DNA from: Streptomyces sp. NBC_00370
GTDB lineage: Bacteria > Actinomycetota > Actinomycetes > Streptomycetales > Streptomycetaceae
Direction of reading: 5' to 3'
DNA length: 64,000 nucleotides
NCBI RefSeq assembly: GCF_036084755.1
Contig: NZ_CP107968.1
Location: 5,170,501 to 5,234,500 of the forward strand
A program made the position numbers and the translations under genes. This document shows, one piece after another, positions 24,001-36,000 of the stretch. The first letter of the stretch is position 1, and each line of letters begins with the position of its first letter. A model generated the notes under the pieces. It was given only the letters and a program-made list of their open reading frames with translations. It did no database searches and had not been told where the DNA came from.

Positions 24001-27000
24001 GGACGCCAACGGCGGCGCGCGGGGCTGGGACTGGACCGAGAACGGCCTGCCCGCCGGCCTTGACCTGACCACGACGGGGACGCGGACCGGCCGGGCCGAC
24101 ACCCCCGTGACGGAGGAGCCCGCCGGGTGGAGCGCGGGCGCGGAGCCGTATCTGGTCGCCGCGGCCGGCAGCGACCAGAAGACGATCCGGGTGCGGGGAC
24201 TCGGAAGCTTCCGACGACGGGTGCCCTTCGAGGCGTTCGTGGAGTTGGTGGCGTTCGACACGGAGCACGGGAAGCTCGCGAAGGACGTTCCCTTCCTGCT
24301 GGCGACGGGCCAGGTCGCCGGCTGGAACCTCCATCTCCAGGACGGTCTCGCGCTCCGGTTCGACCGGCCTGCTTGGGCCCCCAACGGTGAGATGTCCCTG
24401 TCGGAGGCGGGGGAGACGGACCGGCCGCTGTTCCTGCTGGAGGGCCGGGAGGGGAAGGTCCTGTCCCGCTGGCTGGTGCGGGACCCGAAGACGGCGCGCG
24501 CCGCCAGGCCGGAGAGCGGCGAGGTGGACTGGAGCCGCAGGGAGATCGCGTTCCCGCTCGTCGGCGACGACCATCGTGCGTTCGGCTTCATCTCGGTGGA
24601 CCTCACCAGCGGGACCAACTGGGAGCGGTCGCACGTCTCCCGCCTGATACGCCGGTCCAAGACGTCCCTCGTCATCACGCCGGGCCGCACGCGTCACGTG
24701 GTCCAGGAGACGCCCTGGGCGGCGGAGAACCTTCCTTTCCCGCTCGTCGCGGGTGTGCACGGTCGGGTCGGTCACGCGACCTGGTTCACCCAGGACGGGC
24801 CGCAGAGCGTCGACAGCAGGGAGCACGCGCGCAGGATCGCGTACCAGATCTCGCTGGTCGGACGGGAGCGCGCGCACCCCCTCGTGCTGCAGGACTGCTA
24901 CCGGGGGATGTTCGCCCCGCAGGGTGCGGTGGCGGATCCTCCTACCACCCTCGCCGGCCGGCCGGCCGGTACCGACCCGCTCACCGATGTGCCCGGCGCC
25001 CAGCACGTGGCGAACGAGGAAGACCGGCCGGTGTACGCCAGCGTCTTCGAGAACTCCGCCTTCTACGACCGGAGTCAGAGCGCTCCGTCGTACGTGCTCA
25101 TGACGGACCGGCGCGGTGGCACGGCGCAGTGGATGCTCTTCCGTCCGGAGCCGAAGGGTTCGGCGCTGGACCAGGTGGCGCGGTGGGCGCGACTGCACGA
25201 CGCCGCAGGGCCCGCGTCCGAGGAGGTGCGGGAGCGGACACTGCGCCTGGTGCGGGCCTTGCGGCTGGTCTTCGGCCCCTCCGTGGACGTGCGGGCCGAC
25301 TACCAGGAGCTGCTGGGCGGTATCGGGTCGCTGGAGAACCGGCGGGAGGCCGATCCGGCCCTGAACCGGCCCGGCGTACGGCGGTTCACCGTGGAGCTGT
25401 TCGAGTCCCTGGCACGGCGGCACGCCGGGACCGCGGAGGGGGCCCCGGTCACTCCGGACGCCTATCTGAATCTGCTGCGGGAGGCGGCGAGTCGGGCGGA
25501 CGCGGGGGAGCTGGGGCCGCTGACCAGTTGGCTGCCGCTGCCGGCGGTCACCAGGGCACTGGACGCGTTCGAGAAGATGCCTGACCCCGCGAAGGTGATC
25601 AGGGACGTACTCGGGCCTGACCCCGTCACCGACCCGGACTCCGACTCCGACTCCGACGCGTCCTCCGACTGGGGCACCGGCTCCGAGACGCCGCCGGTCG
25701 AGGCGCAGTGGTCACGGACGCTGTGGGCGCAGATCGAGACCGAGCAGCTCCTGGTCACCTGGGGGATGTTCGCGGCCGACCCCCGGCTGCGGGCGCAGAA
25801 CAGGGCGATGCTCACGCAGCGTCTGCTGGGCCTGCCGGCCCCCGATCCCCGGCGCTTCGGTGAGGCCGTCGCGGGGGTGCGCAGAGCGCTGGCCGCAGGC
25901 CGGGACCCGGGGAGCTTCCATGAGCTGGCCTCGCACCGTCTGGAGCTGGCGGGCGCGCTGTCCCGCGACACACTGAGGAAGGACCAGGCAGGCCAGGAGT
26001 GGGGCAGGCTCTTCAACCTCCGGGACTTCCGGCCCGGGAGCTTCGACCCGAGCAAGGTCACCCTGCTGCGGCGGAAGCCCGAAGGCCGCGGGTTCGAGGA
26101 GTTCGCCACCGAGGACGCCCCCTGGCACAAGGAAGGCGGCCCGGCTCCCTTCGTGTACGGCGGACGCGGCAACGGCACGCCGTTCGAGCAACTCGCCGAT
26201 CTGGCCTACCGCGACCCGGAGTTGCGCAAGAGGGAGCACGGGGTTCCCGTGATCACGACGCTCGCCGCCGCCATGCCCCCGGGCTCGCGGTCCCTGCACG
26301 GCACCCCGCTCGGTGAGTTCGCCCGCAACACGGCAAAGACATGGTGGGGGTCGACGGCTCAGGTCGGCCTGTGGTTCGACGAGCAGAGCAAGACCTTCAG
26401 CCTCGCGGTGTACCCGGCGTCCGGCGCGTCGGAGGCGGCACGTGACACCTGGCACAAGGTCACGCCCGACGAGGGCGACCCGCCTTCGGCGGCGGCTCCC
26501 TCGGAGGCGGGGCAAGAGGCCCGCATTGATCAGGTCTCGCGGCTGACGAACTCCGCGACGGACGGGCCCGAACCCGCCCCGGAACCCGTTTCCGCGCCCG
26601 CCTCCGAATCCGCCCTCGAACCTGCTTCCGATCCCGCGCTCGACTCCGCGTGGAGCGGGCACGCGCGGGCGCTGGCCGTCTTCCGGAACACCGTCGCCGG
26701 AGCGGAGGCGGCGCTGCGGGGAGACGCCGACGACAGTGCGATGACGCACGCCTGGAGCGACGTCGCGCGGGACCGTACCGCGGTGGAGGACGCCGAGGCA
26801 CGGCTGCTGGGCCTGGGCGTCACGCCGGCCGAGCTGACCGCGTCCCGTGCGCTCGCGGGCGAGGACACCGCCAGTACGGCCGCCGGCCCGCTCGTCCCCC
26901 GGGACGAGGCGCATCGCGAGTGGCTGGCCCGCGCGGTGACCCCGGACGACCTGCCGGCCGGTCTGCTCGCGGGGCTGCCCGCCCCGGACGCGAACGAGAG

Positions 27001-30000
27001 CGTCGACCCGGCCGACGTGGATAGGGCGAGCGTCGAACTCACCGGCAGCCAGAAGACCGAACTGGTGCTGCTAGGCGACAAGCGACTGCTCCTCGGCGGC
27101 TTCGGGCGGCCGGAGCAGGCGCGGTTGCGGATGCTGCGGCCCGGCGTCTGGCCGCAGGTGCTGGACGTGGCGGCGGCCAACGTGGCCCGCAGACTGTGGA
27201 CTTCGGCGAGGCAGGAGTTCAGCGCGCCCGAAAGCGCCACGCCGGCGGACGTCGAGCGCGCCTGGGCCGCCGCCGTTGCCTTGGTGCTGCCGCTGGAACC
27301 GCACGACGTGCTCGCGGACTCCCGCTACGCCGGGCCCGACTTCCGGAGCGCCGTCCGGCAGGTCGCGCGGCACCTGTTCACCCAGGGCGGCGCCGACCTG
27401 GCTCAGGCCGCCGAACTCGCCGACACGCTCCGGTCCGGTCTGGGGCTGCGGAAGCGGTGGGCCGGGGTCGCCACCGAGCCCCGGGCGGCCACGCCCTCCG
27501 AGGACGCGTCGCCGGTCCCGTCCGCGTCCGGGGCGGTGCGGGAGCGGCCGATGTTCGGCGGCCGGACCCCGGGGCTGCGCACGGTGGCGACGGACGCCGG
27601 GCCGGTGCGGGTCGCGCCGGTCGGCGCGCGGGAGGCGAACGCGCCGCGCACGACGACATCCGTGGCGGTCCCGGACGGGCACGCGCGGCAGGAGACGAAC
27701 ACGGCCGCCGCGCCCTTCACGTTCGTGCCGTTCTCGGCCGGGGGCTCCAGCGTGTCGCGGAGGGACCGGGCGGGGATCGAAACGCTCGCCCGTCAGGTGG
27801 CGGCCGGAGCCGTTGCCCGCAGGCTGCCCTACCAGATCGAGGTCATCGGCTACGGCACCGGTACGGGCGGCTCGACGGGCCGGTCGGCCGGAGACCGGAG
27901 CGGGAAGCGGGCGGCAGCGGTCGCCGCCGTCTTCGGCGCGGCGCTGGACCGGGAGCTGACGGCGCTCCAGGCGGGCCAGGCCCCGGATCAGCCCCGGCTG
28001 CGCGCGGCTGACTTCGTGACCGTGGTGAACGGCGGCTCGGCGCCGGTGGCCGCTCCGCCGGGGCTGACGGACCGGAACGAGCGACGGCAGGCGCTCATCC
28101 GGGTGACCACCGTCACCGCCGAACACGCGGCGGAGAAGCTGGCCGCGCTGGACAGGTCCGACCCGCGGACGGTCGGCAAACCGGCGTCCACTCCGGAGGA
28201 ACAGGCGCGCCGGGTGCTGCACCTGGCTCCGGACGCCGTCGTGGACGACACGATGCTCCAGGCCCTGGTCGCTCTCTTCGGCGCGGCGGAAGCCGCCGGG
28301 CAGGCCAGGACCATGGGCGAGCTTGGCGCCTACTACCTGCGACAGCCGGGCGTGCTGGAGCACTTGGGAGTCATCGCCCCGAACCGGAAGCGCCATTTCA
28401 CCGGTCGTGCCGGCCTCCGGACCGCAGGTCTGAACTGGGGCCGTCCGTCCGAGGGCACCGGAGGCCTGCGGCCCGGCGAGACACGGGACAAGGACCGGGT
28501 GCGGCTCGACGCCTCCTCGGTGGAGGCCCAGCGGCTGTCGCCCGACGGCCGGCAGGACGGCGACCTGATGGTCGTCGACGCCATTCCCTGGGCCGGGAGG
28601 CGTGCCTACTTCCTGGTGGCCGACGGGCGGCGCGGCGTGGTGGAGATGCGGATGCCGGACGGGTCGGTCCGGGAGCTGAGCATCGAGGAGACCGTGGAGG
28701 TGGTGGCGGCGGACGTGGCGCGGGAGGGCCTGGACAAGAAGGTCCCGATCGCGGTGATCCTGCCGTTCGCGACCGCCTACGACATGAGGCTCCTGCGGAT
28801 GCTCGCCCTCCGCACGGGCCACACGGCGTGGGCCCACACCGGCACGATGGACTTCTCCCACGACAGCGGCCGGCCCCGGCTGATCGGGCAGGAGGGGCAG
28901 TTCTTGGGCGAGTGGGTCGACGCGGCTCCGGACACGGCTCCGGACCCCGACGACGAGCCGCTGGCCGAGGACTGGTACTGGGAGCAGGAGAGCCGGTTCA
29001 TCGCCGGCGAAGCGACGGGGCGCGTGATCGCCAACCTGTCGTACGCGCCCCACGATTACGAGCTGCGGGAGCAGTTCGCCCCGCTCCTCGATCAGCAGAC
29101 GACGTATCTGCACTTCAACCCCGCGACCGGCAACGTCATCGCCGAGGAGCCGCTCCCGGCCCCGCCCGGTCTTGTCGAGGCCGACGCGGATCATCTGCTG
29201 GGGCACGGTCTGCGAGGCGTCCTGATGCGGGCCCGGTGGAACGGCGGGACCGCCGAGCTCGGTGAAGGCCGGATCGAGCAAGCCGCCGCACGCCTCGCGC
29301 GAGTGTTCCGGGGCCGCTGGCTCAGCCTCGCAGCATGCTGGGGCGGTACCGCCCCCGGACCCCGCGACGGCCGCGGGGAGCGGGAGGCGGCGCCCCCGCC
29401 GTTCGTCTCGGACCCTCTCCGGCAGATACCGGCGGGGCAGCGGGCGGCCAACGGGAGGCGCGGCTATGTACGCGCGGCCGAGCGCATACACGCGGTCACC
29501 CAGCGAGACGGCCGGATCAGCCACGGCCTGTTGACGGATGCCCAGGGCCGGCGTACCCGGTGGCAGATCTTCCGTCCCGAACCGGACTGGGAGGAGCGGG
29601 GCCGGCTGGCCCGGGAGATCGGGATGTACGGCGAAGGCGAGGCGGAACCACTCGGCACCCGGGAGCAGGTGCTGCATCTGGTCCGGGCGCTCAAGCTGAT
29701 CTTCGGCCGGGACGTGCAGGACGCCGCCGACTTCCTCGATCTGCTGCGGGGGGCCGCGGCGCTGGAGGAGATGTGGCGCGCCGACATCGAGCTGCACCTG
29801 ATGGGCGGCTTCACGCTGGACGCCTTCCAGCGGGCGGTCGCCGCGCACCCGGCGGGCCGGAGGGGGGTGGACCAGGCCGGCTACCGCGCGGTGCTGGCCG
29901 CCGCCGAGCAGGCCGCGCCCGGCACGGCGTTGAGCGATTTCGTGCCGCTGCCGACAGTGAAGGAGAGCGTGGCGTGGCTGGACGCGCAGGGTTCGTACGA

Positions 30001-33000
30001 CACGGCGACCAAGAAGCTGCTGGGGGTCGACGTCGTCCGTTCGCTGGACGTGTCCCGGCTGTTCTGGGCGCGGGTCAAGGCGTACGACCTGCTGCACGGC
30101 CTCGGTACGGACGAGAGGGCGGCCTTCACCCGCGAGGTGCTGCGCCTGGATCCGTCGGCGGCTGTGGACGAGCGGCGGGACGAGCAGCTCGGGCTGCTGC
30201 TCACGCAGGGGTTCGCCGAGGGGCGCGATGTCGCCGACCGTGAGGTGGCGGCCGCCTACCAGCTCGAAGCCGCCGGGGTGCTGGGCGGCGAGACCGCCAT
30301 GCCCGTCACACTGCACGCCGATGGCACTCTCGGAAGGGGACGGGACTTCACCGGCGAGCGACGCCCCCTGGCAATGGATCTGACGCAGATCAGGACCCCG
30401 GACGGCAAGAAGCCCGCTCCGTGGGTGCGCAAGGATGTGAGCGGCGAGGACAAGCCGGCCCCCTACGTGGTGCGCGCCACGCTGGACCGGGCCGATCCGC
30501 GGTACCTCAACTTCGTCCTCGACGGCAGCGTCCTGCGGGTGACGCGAGGCGAGTTCATCGAACTGCTGGCCGCGGACCCTGTCCTGAGCCAGGAAGATCT
30601 GGTCACGGATGTCGTGCTCGACATTCCGGAGCTGGACCTGCTGACGACCGGCCTGGCGGACCACCTTTCGCAGCGCCTCGCCCAGCGCCTCGGCCGAAGT
30701 GTGTGGTCGACCTCCGCGCGGACGGAGATGTCGCCGACGGGCCTGGACGAGAGGTTCCTCCTCAGTACAGGAGCTCCGCCGCTCGATTCGGATGCCCCCT
30801 CGGAGGCGTGGACCGAGAGCGCGCCCGTCGACCCGGCCGAGCCGGTGGAGGCGCCGCGCCCCGTGCCGGACCCCGTGCCCGAGCACGCGCCGCTGCCGGA
30901 CGGGACGGCTGCCTCCCCGGAGCCGGCCGAGGCCGCGCCGACGGGCGTCAGGAGCGGGAACGCCGCCGGGTCCCGGCCGATCGCGGTGGCGACCTCTGTG
31001 CCCGCCGCCGTCAGGCAGCGCGCGGTGTCCCGCGCGACGTCCGGCCAGCCCATGCCGGGACTTGAGTACACCGCTGCTCCCGCGCGGCCGAACGCCCAGC
31101 CGGTGCACGAAGCCCCGCAGCGGGCGCTGCCGCGGGCGACGCTGGTGCCGTTCGCCGTGGGGGCGAAGACGCCGTCGGAGTACGACGACGACCTGAAGGG
31201 CGTCGAGCGGCTGATGGTCCGGGTGGCCCTGGCCGGGATGCGCAACCACCGTCTTGGGGTGTCCCTGCCGGGCATCCTGTTCACCGGATACGGGGCCGAC
31301 GCGACGCCGGAGGGGCAGGAGAGCCGTCAGGAGGCGGGGAAGCGGCTCGGCGCCGAGCGTGCGGAGGCGGAGCGCGAGGCGTTCATGGCGCGTCTCGACG
31401 AAGAACTGGAGGCCAGGCAGCACAGCCTGCCCCCGGAGGACCGGCTGCGGGCCGCCGACTTCAGGACGCGCGCTCGCGGCCTGGACCAGGTGCCCGTGGA
31501 CGCACCGGTACGCGCCGCACTGACGCGAGTGGCTTCCGCCGCCGACATCGGACGGCAGGCGACGATCGAGTTCGCCTACGACCGGACCGCGGCCGGTGTG
31601 GAGCATCTCGACGCACTGCGGCGGGAGGACCGGCGGCTGACCGGTCTTCCGCTGGACCTGGCCGGGCTGGCGCGGCGGACCCTGCATCTGGGCGAGGGCG
31701 CCGCCGTCGGCGCTGCGGAGCGCACGGCGCTGTTCGAGCTGGTCGAGGAGGCCCGGCGCGCGCGGCGGGCGAGGGGCGTGGCGGCCTTGGGCGCCTTCCA
31801 CGCCGAGCGGGCCGGCGTCCTGGAGTCCGACCGTAAACGCCACTTCACCAGCGGCGACGGCAGGACCAGGCTGCCCGGCCTGAACTGGGGCGGGACGCCG
31901 GTCGTCACCCTGGACACCGGCCGTATGCGCACGCGCCTGATGAAGGACGACACGCTCCAGCGGACCCTGGTGGGCAGCCCCCCATGGCCGCTCTCCGCGC
32001 AGCCGTACGTCGTGGCGGCCGAGATGCGCGACGGCAAGGTCGTGGTGCGGCGGGACGACGAGTCGGAACTGCCGCTGGACTTCGAGGAGTTCGCCGAGCT
32101 GGTAGCGGTCGACGTGGCCGGTCTCGGGCTGCCCGATGACACCCCGATCGTGCTGGCCGTACCGTTCGCCGGTGACGGGCTGCTGCGCGGGCCGCGGCTG
32201 CTGGCCGGCCTGACCGGGATGACGGTGTGGTCCCACACCGCCGAGGGGGTGCTGGCGGAACAGGCCGGCACCGCCATGGTCGGGATGGTGCACAGGGCCG
32301 GGAAGCGGCAGGGCGCCTGGGTGCCCAGCCCGCCGGGTCTCGACACCGACCCGTGGGAGGCGGACCCGCTGGCCGATTTCAGCGGCGTGCGGACCCAGGC
32401 CATCGTCAGCTCTCTGACGGGACGTCAGATCGGGCGCAGCTCGCACACCGAAGAGGACCTGGTCGGCAGGGACTTCGAGGAGGCGGGCCGCAGACTCGAC
32501 ACGATCACCACGTACGTGCACTACAACCCCGTCACCCAGCGGTACACGGCGGAGTCCCCACTGCCGGCTCCCGGGCCGATACGGGACGCGTTCTCCGAGG
32601 ACACGCACGGGAGTCCGAGCGGACTGACACTGGTGCAGCACGACGGCACCAAGAGGTCGTTGGCCAGGAACCTGCCGCTGTGGCACTGGTTCCGGCGCAA
32701 GAGCGTGACGGAGCGGCCCCGGCTCTGGATCGACCTGATGGGCTGTGCGACGGGTGAGTACGAGGACACGTCCGTGCCGGCCGTGGCCGGTTCCGACGTG
32801 GACAACGCGGCGTTCGTCGCCGACCCGCTCGCGACGATCCCCTTCGGTCAGCGCGTCGCGAACGTGTCCGGCCGGCCGGTACGCAGCGCCAGCACCTCCG
32901 ACGACGTCCGGGAGGTGAACGGACGGTGGGTCCGGGTCCTGTTCACGGACCCCTGGGGCCGCAAGGGACGGTGGGTCATGTTCCTGCCCGAGCCGAAGGA

Positions 33001-36000
33001 AGCCGAGCTGGACCGGTTGGCCGCCCTGTCCGGCCGGCACGCGGACCCTGACGAGGCGACGCGGCAGCGCACCCTGCGCGCGGTGCGGGCACTGCGGCTG
33101 GTCTTCGGCTGGGACGTGGAGCGGAGCGCCGACCACGAGGACCTGGTGCGGGGCGTCGCCGCACTCGACGACATGTGGCGGTCCGACGGCCGGTTCGCGG
33201 ACCTGGGCCCGTTCACGCTGGACCTGTTCCGACGAGTGGTGGCAGCCCACCCGGAGGGTGGCCCGGACGCCGGTCAGGCCGCCTACCGTGCGGTGCTGGC
33301 CAAGGCGAGGGAGGCCGCGCCGGGCACACCGCTGCGGGACTTCGTCCAGCTCTCCGACGCGGTGGATAGGGCCGTCGCGTGGGCCGGGAGCGCGGACACG
33401 GACCTGTGGGAGGAGGCGGAGGACGCGCTGCGCCTGGACCCGGACGAGGCCGGTGTCCCTGAGCGTTCCCGGATGTTCTGGGCGCGGGTCAAGGCCGAGG
33501 AGACGCTCGGCGCGCTCGACGCCGACGCGCTTCTCGCGCGGGTGCTCGACATCGACCCGGCCGTCGAGCCGAACGACGCGCTGCGCGAGGAACTGCGGTC
33601 GGCCTACACCACCGCGTACGCGGCCGGCTGGGACGCCGCCGACCCGGACACGGTCGCCGCACACCGGCTGGAGCGGGAGGGCGTGCTGGAGGACGACAAC
33701 CAGATGTACGCGGTCAACACCCCGGAAACACTCGCGAGACTGGTGAACCTCGCGAAGAACGCCGGGAGCGTGGACGGCTCTCTGGCCGACGGCGGGGGGC
33801 GGGACTTCGGACCCGGACAGGGAACGCCCGTGGTCGACCTCACCCAGATCCGCACACCGGCGGGACCGGAGACCCCGGACTGGGTCGGCACGTTCACCGA
33901 CGGAAGGCCGTACGCGTGCCCCTACCTGGTGCGGGCGGCCCTGGACCCGCAGGACCCGGACATCGTCCTGGCGCACGTGGCCGGGATGGAGCAGCGGGTC
34001 CCGCTCGACGTGTTCGCCGAACTGCTCACCGCCGACCGCGCGTTGCTGAAGTACGGTCCGCATGTTCCGGTCATCCTCTGCCTGCCGGGGACGCCGGCTC
34101 CACTCGTCCGCCGGGTGGCGTGGCGGCTCGCCGACCGGCTCGCCCGGTCGGTGTGGTGGGCGGACGTGCCCGTGGACCTGTCAGGGACGGGTGCCGGCGG
34201 ACTGCCGGTGCTCACGCTGCACGACGACCCGACGGGGAAGCACGCGGCCACGATCAACTCCTGGGTGCTGACCAGGCCGCAGGCCGGCACCCCCGTGGGC
34301 CAGTCGCTGTCGGTCCCGCCCCCCGTGTCGCGCTCCGCGCACTCCCTGCCGCCGCAGCGCCCCGGGACGGACTCCCAGCCGGTCGCCCCCGAGGCGGCGC
34401 CCGCCCCGCCCGACCCCGCACGTGCCGAGGTCCGCGCAGCCCTGGGCCCGTACGTGTCGTCGGCTGACGTCTTCGCGGCGGATGTCTTCGCCGCGGACTC
34501 CGAGGCCGAGGAGGAGGACGGCACGGCCGGTCCGCCCCTCGTCCGCGCCCCGTCACGGCCGGCCACGCTCGCCGGCGACTCCTCGGCCAGGCCCCCCGTA
34601 CGTACCCGCCCGGTGGGAGCGACCGCTGCCGCGCCTGCGGCGGCGCGGCCGGCGCGGGTGACGTACCTGGCCTTCCCGCGCCGCCGGGCGAACCTGCCGA
34701 TGGCGGACCGGGCCGCCGTCCGGAACCTGGTCGGCCAGGTGGCCGCGCTCGGCCTCCGCGCGCGGGAGCTGGGGATCTCCCTGCCGTCGGTCACCGTCCG
34801 CGGCTACGACGAGGACGTCTCCGGACGGTCCTCCCTCGGGATACGGCGGGCCGAGGAGGTGTACGACGAGTTCGTCCGGGGGCTCGGCGAGGAGTTGACC
34901 GGGCTCCAGCGGGGTCTGCCGCAGGGCGAGCGGCGGCTGACGGCCCGGGACTTCCAGATCACCGCGGAGAGTGGCCGGGCGGACGCGGCACCGATCGTGC
35001 GGGTCGGGTCCGCCGGGTCTCCGACGCGGGTCCAGGCGCGCGTGCAGGTCTCCCCGCCCCGGCGCCTCGAGGACATGGAGGAGCTGGACGCGCTGCGGCG
35101 GCAGGACAGATGGCTGCGCGGGGGACGGTTCGACCTGGCCGCGCTGGCCCGTCGCGTACTGCACCTGGAGGCGGCGGCGCGGGTGGACGGAGCGGTACGC
35201 GCCGACCTGCTCGACCTGTTCGCGCGCGCGAGGGCGGCGGGCCGGGCGAACGGTGTGGCGGCGCTGGCCGCCTTCCACCTCTCGGAACTGGGTGTGCTCG
35301 CGGCCGACAGGGAGCGGCATTTCACGGTGGGGGGCAGCCGGGTCCCCGGGCTGAACTGGACACAGGAGAAGGCCAGGAGACTGGAGCTGGACGCCTTCCA
35401 CGTCCGCGAGACCGAGCAGGACGGCGGCCTCACCTCCCCGCTGACGCTTCCGGCCCGCTGGCCGACGCACACCCCGCCCTACGTGGTCGCCGCGGAGGAG
35501 GGGCGGCACGACGTGGTCACGGTGCGGCTGCCCGACGACTCGGCACGAGAGGTGGACAGCGACGAGGCAGCCGAGCTGATCGCCGAGGACGTACGGAACG
35601 CGGGCCTGCCGCAGGGGACGGCGATCGTGCTGGCGTACCCCTTCGCCGGTGACCGCACCTTGCGGCTGCCGCGCATGCTGGCCGACAGGACCGGCCTGAC
35701 GGTGTGGGCACACAGCGGTGTGGCGAAGCTCAACGGCGCCCGGGGCGGCACGAGCCGGCTCCAGGTGGTCCACCGCTACCAGGAGCAGCAGGGCGACTGG
35801 GTGCCGAGCGTACCCGGGACGGCCCCCGGGGCGGACTTCGACGACACGGACGGCTGGCGGCTGCGGATCCTCACCCGGGCGATCATCAGCGCGGAGACCG
35901 GGCAGCAGATCGGCCGCGGGCTGCACGCGGAGACCAAAACCCCTCTGGAGGACCACGGCCGCCACCTCGACCGGATGACGACGTACGCCCACTTCAATCC

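Noticed and set aside
27071..34063. Minus-strand open frame of 2,330 codons opposite the giant gene
   Set aside because: It mirrors codon bias of the plus-strand gene; the translation is Arg/Pro/Gly-rich low complexity without recognisable domains.
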